Source of the DNA: Candidatus Bipolaricaulota bacterium | Lineage (GTDB): Bacteria > Bipolaricaulota > Bipolaricaulia > UBA7950 > UBA9294 | Direction of reading: 5' to 3' | DNA: 42,884 bases | NCBI GenBank assembly: GCA_026390345.1 | Contig: JAPLGD010000033.1 | Span: forward strand, 1-42,884 | Made by a program: the position numbers and the translations under genes | Shown: positions 7,098 through 14,864 of the stretch, in pieces | How positions within the stretch are numbered: position 1 is the stretch's first letter | Layout: every line of letters starts with the position of its first letter | The notes under the pieces: generated by a model | The model's database searches: none | Told to the model about the DNA's origin: nothing | The model's input: the letters and a program-made list of their open reading frames with translations, nothing else

Positions 7098-7165
7098 TCC
7101 TCATCACCTCCTACGCCCCATCCTAGCACGAGCCCCACGTACCGGGAAAGCGGAAACACGCGATG

Positions 7166-7194
7166 TGCACACGGGGAAACCCCTTCGCTATACT
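7166..7194 (+). promoter_or_regulatory. Promoter of the diguanylate cyclase at 7231
   Basis: TATACT at 7189-7194 is a strong -10. TGCACA at 7166-7171, 17 bases upstream, is an imperfect -35. The leader would be about 30 bases and ends in GGAGG 8 bases before the ATG. Confidence 0.5.
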
Positions 7195-7230
7195 CACCAC
7201 CCTCGTCGGTGGGCAACGGAGGACGAGCCA

Positions 7231-9237
7231 ATGCTGAGGTGGGACCCAAACACGTATGCGGTAGCGCTGATTCTTGTCTCAGTCGGGATTGCCGCAGGCG
7301 TCGCGCCGATTGCGTGGCAGAAGCGGCGGCTTCCCGGAGGCTGGGCGCTTTTCGTCCTCTCGCTGGCGACGTTCTGGTGGACGTTCTTGTACGGTCTCGA
7401 AATCGGAGCCCCCGGTCTGCACGCCAAGTTGTGGCTCGCCGGCCTTGAGTACATCGGGATCGCCTCGGTGCCGTTGGCCTGGTTCTGCTTCATCCTTCAG
7501 TACAGCTATCACGGGAAGTGGCTGACCGCGAAGCGCCTCTTCGCCCTAACCGTCATTCCCATCGCGACCTGTGCGCTTCTGTGGACCAACCAGTGGCACG
7601 GAGTCGTGCAGACCAGTGTCTCGCTGGACACGAGCGGGCCGTTCCCGGCGATCGCAAAGTCGTTCGGACCGTGGTTCTGGGTCTACTACGGCTACGTCGC
7701 CCTGCTCCTCCTCTCCGCGACGTACGTCCTCGTCCGAGGATTCCCGAGGGCCCTTCGACTGCACCGCCAACAGGCCGCAACGTTGCTTGTGGCCGTCTTC
7801 GCGCCGTGGATCGTCGACTTCTTGCACATTGCCCGCATCGATCCCATCCACCGTCTTGACCTGACGCCGATTGCGTTCTCGGCCTCAACCGTCGCCCTCG
7901 TCTGGGGACTCCGCCGCACCGGGCTCTTCGACCTCCTTCCGGTCGCCCGCGACTTGGCGATCCGCGAGATTGGCCAGGGGACGTTGTTCGTCAGTCGCGA
8001 CCTCGCAATCCTCGACGCGAACCCGGCGGCGCAGAGGCTCCTCGGCGCCGATCGCCGCACGCTGGTTGGAAGCGCGTTGACCGAGGCTCTTCCCGCGCTC
8101 CGCGGCGCCGCGGGACTCACGAGTGAAAGCGTCGCCCCATTCCACGTCGAAGGGTCGACGCGTCCCGGCGAAGGCGAGGTCGACGTCGAAATCCACTGTT
8201 GGCCTCTTGCCGACTTCCGAAAGCGGAGGATCGGCTACGTGGTCACGCTTCTCGATGTCCGCGAGCGCAAGCAGATCGAACGGAAGCTCGGCGAGACCGG
8301 GCAGAGGATGGTCCGACTGCACGAGCATGCACTCCGGCTGGCTGGGCTGGAACGGGAATCCGACGTGTACGCGTTCGCAACAACGACGGCGGAGAGGGAG
8401 TTCCCTGCAGCGACGTGTGTCGTGTACACGGCGGAGGGGAACCAGCTTGAGACGGCTGCCGCAAGTATCCTCCACGTCCACGACTCGATCTCTCTCTCCG
8501 GCCCCCACGTCTGCGCCGCGGCGTATGCCGCGGGCACAACCATCCACTTCGACGGCCCCGACGACATTCCGCCGGGCTGTGCCGTTCCTCTCCCGTGGCG
8601 ATCGGGAATCTGCGCTCCGATGCGCGGCGCCGGAGTTCTGGCCGTCCTCGCGATCGGCGAGCGTGCGTTCCAGGATGCAGACGTGAATTGGGTTCAGCTC
8701 TTCGCGCAGCACGTGCAAGAAGCCGTGCGGAGGATCCGCCTGCAAGAGGAGTTGCGCGAGCAAGCGCGTCGAGACGCCTTGACGGGCGCGTTCAACCGAC
8801 ACCACTTCCTTGAGGCCGTCTCCGCGGAGCTCGCCCGCGCGACGAGGCGCAACTACCCGCTCGCCTTCATCATGATCGACATTGACGAGTTCAAACAGGT
8901 CAACGACCGTTTGGGGCATCAGACCGGAGACCGCGTGCTGCAAGAGATCGGCCGCGTCCTGCTCGACAACGTCCGCTCGTACGACCTCGTCATCCGCTAC
9001 GGCGGAGACGAATTCCTTCTCGTCGTGCCGGAGTCGTCGTCCCACGAGGAGAGCGCGGCTCTCCTGCGCCGGCTGCAGGCATCGTTGGCGGCCTGGAACG
9101 AGGAGGCATCCCCTCTGCCGATGCCCCTCACGTTTGCCACCGGCGTCGCCCACTGGCATCCGAGCGAAGGGCGAAACTGGGAGGACGTCGTCGAGGAAGC
9201 GGATCGAACCATGTATCTCGACAAGGCAACCCGGTAG
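7231..9237 (+). CDS. Diguanylate cyclase: 7TM sensor, PAS, GAF and GGDEF domains
   Basis: This 668-residue membrane protein makes cyclic di-GMP from two GTP. The first 230 residues hold about seven membrane helices in the pattern of histidine-kinase N-terminal 7TM domains. A PAS-like region follows (FVSRDLAILDANPAAQRLLG, near residue 255), a GAF-like region near 370-500, a helical linker (LQEELREQARRDALTGAFNR) and the GGDEF domain. The active-site motif is intact (GGDEF at 591-595), as are the metal-binding D in IDIDEFKQVNDRLGH and an inhibitory RxxD site (RSYD, five residues before GGDEF). ATG 7231 has GGAGG 8 bases upstream. The gene at 9263 follows by 25 bases. The protein shares architecture with the cyclase at 14865, suggesting an old duplication. 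Confidence 0.92.
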   Translation: MLRWDPNTYAVALILVSVGIAAGVAPIAWQKRRLPGGWALFVLSLATFWWTFLYGLEIGAPGLHAKLWLAGLEYIGIASVPLAWFCFILQYSYHGKWLTAKRLFALTVIPIATCALLWTNQWHGVVQTSVSLDTSGPFPAIAKSFGPWFWVYYGYVALLLLSATYVLVRGFPRALRLHRQQAATLLVAVFAPWIVDFLHIARIDPIHRLDLTPIAFSASTVALVWGLRRTGLFDLLPVARDLAIREIGQGTLFVSRDLAILDANPAAQRLLGADRRTLVGSALTEALPALRGAAGLTSESVAPFHVEGSTRPGEGEVDVEIHCWPLADFRKRRIGYVVTLLDVRERKQIERKLGETGQRMVRLHEHALRLAGLERESDVYAFATTTAEREFPAATCVVYTAEGNQLETAAASILHVHDSISLSGPHVCAAAYAAGTTIHFDGPDDIPPGCAVPLPWRSGICAPMRGAGVLAVLAIGERAFQDADVNWVQLFAQHVQEAVRRIRLQEELREQARRDALTGAFNRHHFLEAVSAELARATRRNYPLAFIMIDIDEFKQVNDRLGHQTGDRVLQEIGRVLLDNVRSYDLVIRYGGDEFLLVVPESSSHEESAALLRRLQASLAAWNEEASPLPMPLTFATGVAHWHPSEGRNWEDVVEEADRTMYLDKATR

Positions 9238-9262
9238 TCGCGAGTGGAGTGAGGAGGAATCG

Positions 9263-9583
9263 ATGGCGGTGGTGCGCATCACGGTGATCAAACGGGCCTT
9301 TCACAAGGAGTTGAGCGACCAATACATCCGCGCGGAGCGCTACCCGGAGGGCTTCGGACCCTGCTCGCTCTGGACGGAAGGTCAGACGTTCACCGTCGAA
9401 GGCTTCCCGAAGAAGCCGGACGATTTCCCGTGCGACTGGGCGTGGGCTGACATCCAGCGGGACGTCGCGATGGTAGCGTTCGGCGCTGACCTTCCGTGGA
9501 TGAGGGAGAAGGGCAAGGCCGTCACCTGCTGTTCGGATGGGTTCCGCCCCGTCTCGTTCCTGGTCGAGCGAATCGAGGTGTAG
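9263..9583 (+). CDS. TIGR04076-family small protein
   Basis: This 106-residue protein matches what I know of the TIGR04076 family: an opening RITVIKRAFHKEL, then GPCSLWTEGQTFTV, the hallmark CDWAWADIQRDVAMVAFGAD, and CCSDGFRPVSFLVERIE at the end. Two to three Cys and the C-D-W-A-W motif are conserved in the family. Its function is unknown, although a metal- or cofactor-binding role has been suspected from the Cys pattern. ATG 9263 follows AGGAGG by 5-6 bases. The gene is 25 bases downstream of the diguanylate cyclase and probably cotranscribed. A strong hairpin follows at 9734. Confidence 0.8.
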   Translation: MAVVRITVIKRAFHKELSDQYIRAERYPEGFGPCSLWTEGQTFTVEGFPKKPDDFPCDWAWADIQRDVAMVAFGADLPWMREKGKAVTCCSDGFRPVSFLVERIEV

Positions 9584-9733
9584 GACCCGCAGCGGGTTGC
9601 CGGCGATCGTCAGGCGACACGGGAAGTCCAAGGATCGATCACCGTTCCTTCACAATTCGCTGGCATTCTCTTGTTTGTACGAGAGCAGAGAAAGAAGAAG
9701 AACTACCTCCAACGACAAGAGGCATTCTAGATA

Positions 9734-9759
9734 GGTGGGGCCCTTCCGAGGGCCCCACC
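9734..9759 (+). terminator. Strong hairpin terminator
   Basis: GGTGGGGCCC (9734-9743) and GGGCCCCACC (9750-9759) pair perfectly around a 6-base loop. A modest pyrimidine stretch (GCCCTTTCC) follows. It separates the cyclase-TIGR04076 unit from the cupin gene. Confidence 0.6.
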
Positions 9760-9776
9760 GCCCTTTCCGGGGCGCG

Positions 9777-9806
9777 TTGAGCTCCATCGCCGGACGGCCG
9801 TAGAAT
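9777..9806 (+). promoter_or_regulatory. Promoter of the cupin gene
   Basis: TTGAGC (9777-9782) and TAGAAT (9801-9806) have an 18-base spacer. The start codon follows after a short leader containing GGGAGG. Confidence 0.5.
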
Positions 9807-9833
9807 ACGGTCGTCGGGACGAGGGAGGAAATC

Positions 9834-10160
9834 GTGGCGTACTTCGCAATCGAGGAGCTTCCCGGGACGGAGATGCTTCCCGGAATCACACGACGGGCGG
9901 CGTGGCTCGACCACGTCATGCTGACGTTCTTCACCTTCGAACCGGGATCCATCGTTCCCGAACACCAACACCCCCACGAACAGATCACGATCGTCGTCCA
10001 AGGCGCCATGGAGTTCTCTCTGGAGGGAACAACGAAAGTCCTACGCGCCGGAGACGGTGCCTGCATCCCCCCCGGCGCCTTCCACAGCGCTCGAATCCTC
10101 TCCGAACCCACCGTGGCCTACGACGCGTGGAGTCCCCCGCGCGACGACTACAAGCGCTAG
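9834..10160 (+). CDS. Single-domain cupin protein
   Basis: This 108-residue cupin has motif 1 as PGSIVPEHQHPHEQITIVVQ (G-x5-H-x-H-x3-E-like, with three His and a Glu as metal ligands) and motif 2 as RAGDGACIPPGAFHSARI (P-P-G-x-x-H). The length is that of a minimal one-barrel cupin. Such proteins are isomerases, dioxygenases or ligand sensors. Nothing in the context fixes the substrate. GTG 9834 is preceded by GGGAGG with 6 bases of spacing. It has its own promoter and no cotranscribed neighbour. Confidence 0.85.
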   Translation: MAYFAIEELPGTEMLPGITRRAAWLDHVMLTFFTFEPGSIVPEHQHPHEQITIVVQGAMEFSLEGTTKVLRAGDGACIPPGAFHSARILSEPTVAYDAWSPPRDDYKR

Positions 10161-10213
10161 AACCTGACGAAAGCCAGTACTTCTATCCAGGACGCCGTCA
10201 CCGCAGTCCCCTA

Positions 10214-10242
10214 TTGACGTAGACTCCTTCGCCCGCTATAGT
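10214..10242 (+). promoter_or_regulatory. Strong promoter of the trpB leader
   Basis: TTGACG (10214-10219) and TATAGT (10237-10242) are 17 bases apart. Transcription from about 10250 yields a leader of nearly 200 bases before the trpB start at 10447. That is much longer than other leaders in the window. Confidence 0.7.
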
Positions 10243-10269
10243 GGCCGAGCTATCAAGGGAGGAAACGCT

Positions 10270-10302
10270 ATGCGACCTGGGAGGTGTCTTTGGCTCGTCT
10301 AG
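10270..10302 (+). CDS. Candidate trp leader peptide 1 (MRPGRCLWLV)
   Basis: An ATG at 10270 sits 7 bases after GGGAGG (10257-10262), about 20 bases from the predicted transcription start, and encodes ten residues with one Trp (codon 8) before TAG. The good ribosome site on a mini-ORF in front of a tryptophan gene is what a translated regulatory leader would look like. The segment around its stop can pair (GGCTC/GAGCC, 10292-10306). The function is inferred. Confidence 0.45.
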   Translation: MRPGRCLWLV

Positions 10303-10309
10303 AGCCTCG

Positions 10310-10423
10310 ATGGACTCCATCGGAGTCCTAGCCGTCGTCGCACGTTTCTCCGCTCATCTTCTACCGATCCCCCCGTTCGAGCGTTGGTGGCGACCTTTCT
10401 TCGACGTCGCGGTGTCTTACTAG
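10310..10423 (+). CDS. Candidate trp leader ORF 2 with tandem Trp codons
   Basis: A 37-codon ORF starts 7 bases after the stop of leader 1 and ends 23 bases before trpB. It contains two adjacent Trp codons ([10 protein letters not shown], codons 26-27). It has no ribosome site of its own and would depend on reinitiation. A perfect 7-bp hairpin (GGACTCC/GGAGTCC, 10312-10328) sits over its start. Tandem Trp codons before a trp gene are the classic signature of ribosome-mediated attenuation. No poly-T terminator is visible, so control, if real, may act on trpB translation. Confidence 0.35.
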   Translation: MDSIGVLAVVARFSAHLLPIPPFERWWRPFFDVAVSY

Positions 10424-10446
10424 AACCCACAGAGGAAAGGAAAGCC

Positions 10447-11808
10447 ATGCAGACGATGTTTACGCTCGACCAGAAGGACCTGCCAAGACGTTGGTACAAC
10501 GTACTCCCCGACCTTCCCACGCCGCTCGATGCCCCGCTTCACCCTGGGACGCGCGAGCCCATCGAACCCGAAGCGCTCCTGAGTCTCTTCGCACGCACGT
10601 GCGTCGAGCAGGAGGTGGCCACCGATCGCTGGATCGACATCCCGGACCCGGTCCTGGACGTCTACCGTCACTGGAGGCCGACGCCGCTCCTACGTGCCAC
10701 CCGTCTTGAGCGCGCCCTGAACACACCGGCGCACATCTACCTGAAGTATGAAGGCGCAAGCCCGACGGGATCGCACAAGACGAACACCGCTGTGCCTCAG
10801 GCGTACTACAACAAGCTCGAAGGCACGAAGAACCTGACGACGGAGACCGGCGCAGGCCAATGGGGCAGCGCGTTGGCGTTCGCGTGCCAGACGTTCGGAC
10901 TGGGATGCACGGTCTTCATGGTCAGGAGTTCCTACGACCAAAAACCGTACCGGAAGGCGATGATGTCGCTCTTCGGGGCGCGAGTGCACGCCTCGCCCTC
11001 GGCGGAGACGCAGGCGGGACGAGACGCCCTGGCCCGAAATCGCGAGACCCCCGGCTCTCTCGGCCTCGCTATCTCCGAAGCAGTGGAAGCGGCGCGTTCG
11101 GGCACTGGGACGAAGTACTCGCTCGGCAGCGTGCTCAACCACGTCCTCCTCCATCAGACCATCATCGGCCTTGAGGCCGAGCGCCAAATGGAGATGGCGG
11201 GAGAATCGCCCGATGTCGTGGTGGCCTGCGTCGGCGGTGGGTCGAACTTCGGCGGTCTTGTCCTTCCCCTCTACCGCGCTGCCCGCGAACGCGGTCGCAC
11301 GACGCGATTCGTCGCCGTCGAGCCGGAGGCGTGTCCAAGCCTCACGCGCGGCGAATACCGCTACGACTTCGGTGATACTGCCAAGACGACGCCTCTCCTG
11401 CGGATGCACACGCTGGGGCACGACTTCGTCCCGCCGCCAATTCACGCCGGCGGACTCCGGTACCACGGCATGGCGCCCATCGTCAGTCGGCTTGTGGAGG
11501 ACGGCGTCGTCGAGCCCGTCGCTTACGGGCAGCTGGACGTCTTCGCGAGCGCGGTCCTCTTCGCGAGGACCGAAGGAATCATTCCGGCGCCGGAAACGGC
11601 GCACGCGGTGCACGCTGCCGTACAGATCGCACGCGAGTGCGCGGCGACGGGCGACCGAAAGACGATTCTCATCGGATTCTCGGGCCACGGTCACTTCGAT
11701 ATGAGCGCCTATTCGGCGTACCTCGCCGGGGAGTTGGCGCGCGCCGAACCGGCGGATCGAGTCTACGTCCGCGCGGCGGCCGCTGCCGCCACGCGCCTCT
11801 ACTGCTAG
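10447..11808 (+). CDS. trpB: Tryptophan synthase beta chain, TrpB2 type
   Basis: This 453-residue PLP enzyme condenses indole with serine to give tryptophan. The PLP lysine is in the motif [34 protein letters not shown] and [10 protein letters not shown] (phosphate-binding Gly loop) are also present. The long N-terminal extension ([20 protein letters not shown]) and overall length mark the TrpB2 branch common in archaea and thermophilic or deep-branching bacteria, which often works without TrpA or as an indole salvage enzyme. No trpA or other trp gene is nearby. ATG 10447 follows a purine-rich AGGAAAGGA site. A long leader with two short Trp-containing ORFs precedes it and a clear hairpin follows at 11833. 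Confidence 0.93.
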   Translation: MQTMFTLDQKDLPRRWYNVLPDLPTPLDAPLHPGTREPIEPEALLSLFARTCVEQEVATDRWIDIPDPVLDVYRHWRPTPLLRATRLERALNTPAHIYLKYEGASPTGSHKTNTAVPQAYYNKLEGTKNLTTETGAGQWGSALAFACQTFGLGCTVFMVRSSYDQKPYRKAMMSLFGARVHASPSAETQAGRDALARNRETPGSLGLAISEAVEAARSGTGTKYSLGSVLNHVLLHQTIIGLEAERQMEMAGESPDVVVACVGGGSNFGGLVLPLYRAARERGRTTRFVAVEPEACPSLTRGEYRYDFGDTAKTTPLLRMHTLGHDFVPPPIHAGGLRYHGMAPIVSRLVEDGVVEPVAYGQLDVFASAVLFARTEGIIPAPETAHAVHAAVQIARECAATGDRKTILIGFSGHGHFDMSAYSAYLAGELARAEPADRVYVRAAAAAATRLYC

Positions 11809-11832
11809 CCACCTTACGCGGAGCCTTGTGGA

Positions 11833-11856
11833 GGGACCGGCCTGCGGGCCGGTCCC
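11833..11856 (+). terminator. Terminator of trpB
   Basis: GGGACCGGCC (11833-11842) pairs with GGCCGGTCCC (11847-11856) around TGCG. A weak pyrimidine tract (CCGCTTTCTC) follows, 25 bases after the stop codon. Confidence 0.65.
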
Positions 11857-11929
11857 CCGCTTTCTCGCGGACGGACTTGCCCAACCGAACCCGTTCCGCG
11901 GAGATCCAATCCAGGCGAGGTGGTTTGAG

Positions 11930-12067
11930 ATGAGACAACGTCGACGCACGTGGCCGAAGCCGTCGGAAGACTGGTTGGCCGTCCTCATCGGGCTCGCGGT
12001 GGTCCTCGCCGTCGCCCTCGGCGGTCTCGCCAAGGTCCCGTGGCCTCTGTTCGGGTGGTTCAAGTAG
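11930..12067 (+). CDS. 45-residue membrane protein, likely detached N-terminus of the YeiH-type transporter
   Basis: ATG 11930 follows GAGGTGG by 6 bases. The product has a basic start (MRQRRRTWPKPS), then EDWLAVLIGLAVVLAVALGG, a single membrane helix, and ends KVPWPLFGWFK. The E-D-W-x-A-V-x-x-G-L pattern resembles the N-terminal helix of longer PF03601 (YeiH-type) proteins, which here would be encoded by a separate gene. The next gene starts 7 bases after this stop, in another frame, and its ribosome site (GGAGG) directly follows this stop codon. It may be a small subunit or the product of gene fission. Confidence 0.65.
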   Translation: MRQRRRTWPKPSEDWLAVLIGLAVVLAVALGGLAKVPWPLFGWFK

Positions 12068-12074
12068 GAGGCCC

Positions 12075-13136
12075 ATGACGACAACTCGACGGTTTCCCAC
12101 GGGCCTTCTCGTCGGTCTAGCGCTCGTAGTTGTACTCACGATGCTCGTCGCGGAGTTCGACACGGCGATCTCGAAGGCGTTCGCAGGTCGCGGCGTGGCA
12201 CAGAATCCGTTGGAGTACCCGCTCGTCGCCGTGGCCCTCGGACTCGTGGCCAACGCGCTCCTGCGAGGAACGAAGACCCACGCGTTCGTCAGGCCTGGGA
12301 TCCGCACCGAGCTATTCCTTAAGGTCGGTCTCGTCCTGATGGCGGCCGGACTCAACATCACCGTCATCATGAAGCAGGGAGCCGGCGGCCTTCTCCAGGC
12401 GCTCATCCTTGTGACGGCGGTCTTCCTCTTCACGTGGTGGCTCGCGACGCGGTTCGGCCTACCGCCTCAGCTCAAGGCCGTCATGGCTTGTGCGATCTCG
12501 ATCTGTGGGGTGTCCGCGGCCATTGCGGCAGCGGGCGCCGTCATGGCGAAGAAGAAGGAGGTCACGTACGTCACGGCCCTCGTCATCGTGACCGCGCTGC
12601 CGCTGATGGTGCTCATGCCGTGGATGGCCCACGCCCTCGGCCTCTCCGAGACCGTGGCCGGCGCGTGGTTCGGGGGCAACATCGACACGACGGCCGCCGT
12701 CGTCGGAGCCGGGACGATCTACGGGGAGACCGCGCAGCAGGTTGCGTCCGTCGTCAAGATGGCGCAGAACGCGCTCATCGGCGTGGTCGCGTTTCTCCTC
12801 GCGACCTACTTCGTCGTCCGGATCGAGCGCAAACCGGACGAGCGGCCAAGCGCGGCCGTCATCTGGCACAGGTTTCCGAAGTTCATCCTGGGTTTCCTCC
12901 TCGTCTCCGTCCTCGCGTCGACCGGGGTCCTGACTGGGAACACGGTCACCGTCCTGAAGGCGCTATCCAAGTGGGCATTCGCTGCGGCGTTCATCTGCAT
13001 CGGCCTGGAGTTGTCGATTCGCGAGCTCAGCGCCATGGGCTGGCGCCCGACGACGGTCTACTTGGTCTCCACGGTCTTCAACACCGCTCTCGCCCTCGGT
13101 GCCGCGTCGGTCATCTTCGGTGTGCTGGGGCTCTAG
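12075..13136 (+). CDS. YeiH-family putative sulfate exporter (PF03601)
   Basis: This 353-residue protein has about ten membrane helices. Family features are the inverted-repeat half containing ELFLKVGLVLMAAGLNIT, the conserved AISICGVSAAIAAAGAVMAK followed by KKKEVTYVTALVIVTAL, and AGAWFGGNIDTTAAVVGAG, close to the family G-x-x-D-x-T-x-x-V-x-A-A pattern. Members are annotated as sulfate exporters (YeiH), and the transport assignment is only weakly supported by experiment. Compared with 400-450-residue relatives it lacks the first helix, which is supplied by the small gene just upstream. ATG 12075 is tightly coupled to that gene. Confidence 0.85.
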   Translation: MTTTRRFPTGLLVGLALVVVLTMLVAEFDTAISKAFAGRGVAQNPLEYPLVAVALGLVANALLRGTKTHAFVRPGIRTELFLKVGLVLMAAGLNITVIMKQGAGGLLQALILVTAVFLFTWWLATRFGLPPQLKAVMACAISICGVSAAIAAAGAVMAKKKEVTYVTALVIVTALPLMVLMPWMAHALGLSETVAGAWFGGNIDTTAAVVGAGTIYGETAQQVASVVKMAQNALIGVVAFLLATYFVVRIERKPDERPSAAVIWHRFPKFILGFLLVSVLASTGVLTGNTVTVLKALSKWAFAAAFICIGLELSIRELSAMGWRPTTVYLVSTVFNTALALGAASVIFGVLGL

Positions 13137-13196
13137 GCGCACGGATTTCTGGGCGGACCCCTTGCGGCCGGCGTAGAATCGTGATGAGGTGACGGT

Positions 13197-13784
13197 GTGA
13201 CGCTGCTGTCGGCGCTCTTGCTGGTGTTCCTGGTGATGGACCCTCTGGGGAACATCCCCCTCTTCCTCGTGCTGCTCGAGAACGTCGATCCGAAGCGAAG
13301 ACGCATCATCCTTGTGCGTGAGTCGCTGTTCGCCCTCGGGTTCCTCCTCCTCTTCCTCTACCTCGGCCGCTACGTCCTCGGGATGCTCGGGATCTCCCAG
13401 GAGGCGCTCGGGATCGCCGGAGGCGTCGTCCTCTTCCTCATCGCGCTGCGGATGATCTTCCCGCAGCCCGGCGGCATGTTCGGTCCGACGCCCCGGGGAG
13501 AGCCGTTCATCGTCCCGATCGCCGTCCCCCTCATCGCCGGCCCTTCCGCCCTCGCGACGGTCATGCTTCTCGCGACAAAAGAGCCGGGACGCCTGGGGAC
13601 GTGGGCGCTCGCCGTCCTCGGCGCGTGGTGCGCGTCGACGTTCCTCCTCGTCTCCGCCGAGAGCCTTCGACGGGTGCTGCGGCCCCGAGGCCTCGTGGCC
13701 ATCGAACGGCTGATGGGAATGATCCTGATGACCGTCGCGGTCGAGATGCTCCTCTCGGGAATCCGGGAGTTCCTCGGGGCGTGA
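13197..13784 (+). CDS. MarC-family integral membrane protein
   Basis: This 195-residue protein has six predicted helices. The MarC family is recognised by FLVMDPLGNIPLFLVLLENV near the N-terminus (M-D-P-x-G-N-x-P), by GIAGGVVLFLIALRMIF, and by IVPIAVPLIAGPSALATVML (P-L-x-x-G-P-x-x). MarC/YhgN proteins are of unknown function; the earlier link to multiple antibiotic resistance was not upheld. The start is GTG 13197 after GAGGTG. TAGAAT at 13174-13179 is a good -10 with no matching -35. Confidence 0.88.
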   Translation: MTLLSALLLVFLVMDPLGNIPLFLVLLENVDPKRRRIILVRESLFALGFLLLFLYLGRYVLGMLGISQEALGIAGGVVLFLIALRMIFPQPGGMFGPTPRGEPFIVPIAVPLIAGPSALATVMLLATKEPGRLGTWALAVLGAWCASTFLLVSAESLRRVLRPRGLVAIERLMGMILMTVAVEMLLSGIREFLGA

Positions 13785-13819
13785 GTCGACATCCCGGCGG
13801 CAGGACGGACGTCGAGCTC

Positions 13820-13848
13820 TTGTGGGTTCCCCCTCTATCCGGTAGGTT
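13820..13848 (+). promoter_or_regulatory. Promoter giving a leaderless DedA-like transcript
   Basis: TTGTGG (13820-13825) and TAGGTT (13843-13848) have a 17-base spacer. The ATG follows the -10 by only 6 bases, and no ribosome site is present, so the mRNA would start at or next to the ATG. Confidence 0.5.
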
Positions 13849-13854
13849 AGGTCC

Positions 13855-14313
13855 ATGCACACGCTTGGCGGCCTTGCCCTCGTGTTCCTCTACGAAATCG
13901 GAACCGCCCTCGTGCTTCCTACGCCCAGCGAGCTGCCCATCATCGGCCGCACCTGGCTTCCGATAGGATGGGTGTTCGTCGTCGCGGTCGCCGGGAAGAT
14001 CCTCGGTTCTTACTTGGTCTTCTTCCTTGGGGATCGAATGAAGGAGACGGCCCGTTTCCGCCGGCTGGCCGACCGCTACGCTTGGATCCGCGCCCTGCTG
14101 TCCTGGAGCGAGCGCTTCGTGCGCCGCTACGGCGTCGTCGCCGTGTTCGTCCTCCTCTCCATCCCGGGATTCCCGGACACCGTCTCTCTCTACATCTTCG
14201 CCCTCGTCGGCCGGAGGCCCGTCCTCTTCGCGGTCGCCGCAGGCTTGGGCACCGCGGTTCGAATGGGCCTTGTCCTCGCCGGAGTACTCGGCTTCCAGCA
14301 CGCCACAGCCTAG
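13855..14313 (+). CDS. DedA/VTT-like membrane protein
   Basis: This 152-residue protein has about four helices and the VTT (DedA/SNARE-associated) pattern: TPSELPIIGRTWLPIGWVF, then VAVAGKILGSYLVFFLGDRM (G-K-x-x-G-x-Y-x-x-F-x-x-G), SERFVRRYGVVAVFVLLSIP and GFPDTVSLYIFALVGRRPVL (F/S-x-P-G-x-P). Larger DedA proteins are lipid scramblases or undecaprenyl-phosphate transporters; this is a short member. The mRNA appears to be leaderless. Its stop codon overlaps by 4 bases the convergent metallo-beta-lactamase remnant. Confidence 0.75.
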   Translation: MHTLGGLALVFLYEIGTALVLPTPSELPIIGRTWLPIGWVFVVAVAGKILGSYLVFFLGDRMKETARFRRLADRYAWIRALLSWSERFVRRYGVVAVFVLLSIPGFPDTVSLYIFALVGRRPVLFAVAAGLGTAVRMGLVLAGVLGFQHATA

Positions 14314-14813
14314 TCCTCGACGTTCTTGAGCAGGGACGCGACCGCGTCGGCACCGAAGCACCCCCCGTGCGCCGTGTGGAATCGCTCGACACCCCGAGTG
14401 AGGAGGAGGCGCAGGCTGGCTTCCCACGCGACGGCGTCCTCGAGGAAGAACGGAGCGGTCGGCCGTCGGAGACCGATGGACCGCCCCATGAGCAGATCTC
14501 CCACGACCGCATCGTGACCCACCTGTACGGAAAGACACCCACGGGTGTGCCCGGCCGTAGGAACAAGGGATCCCGTGGTCCCGTACGGCTCCAGACTGAT
14601 CTCGTGGTCGACGATCAGCTCGGGTTCCACGCGGGGCGGGCGCGGGCCGTGCCGAAGGACGGGAGCGATGACCCGGCCGAGACACGTCCGAGGGCGCAGT
14701 GCCGCATTCAACCCCGCGCGCAGCGGCGCCGCGGTGTCTCGATGACACGCGACGGGAGCTCTCGTCGCACAGCAGATCCACGGAAGACCGCCGGTGTGGT
14801 CGACGTGGGAGCG
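14310..14813 (-). pseudogene. Metallo-beta-lactamase-fold hydrolase, 5'-truncated
   Basis: The last 165 codons of an MBL-fold hydrolase gene remain in one open minus-strand frame. Visible are SHVDHTGGLPWI (the H-x-D-H metal site), ATRAPVACHRDTAAPLRAG, LVPTAGHTRGCLSVQVG (the G-H metal ligand), DAVVGDLLMG and the C-terminal AHGGCFG. The 70-90 residues that should precede the H-x-H-x-D-H site, with the first strands of the fold, are missing. The sequence upstream is replaced by the promoter and coding region of the cyclase on the other strand, and no start codon with a ribosome site exists. It reads as a gene beheaded by a rearrangement, with its tail still undamaged by stops. Confidence 0.75.
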
Positions 14814-14828
14814 GACCGGAAGCGCGCC

Positions 14829-14857
14829 TCGTGGAGGTCTGGCCGACTCGGTAGAAT
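14829..14857 (+). promoter_or_regulatory. Promoter giving a leaderless cyclase transcript
   Basis: TAGAAT at 14852-14857 lies 7 bases before the ATG at 14865. TCGTGG at 14829-14834 is a weak -35 at 17 bases. No ribosome site precedes the ATG, as with the gene at 13855. Confidence 0.45.
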
Positions 14858-14864
14858 CCCGGCC

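Noticed and set aside
10431-10446. Possible T-box motif before trpB
   Set aside because: The conserved T-box sequence and specifier stem are not present; the purine run is simply the ribosome site.
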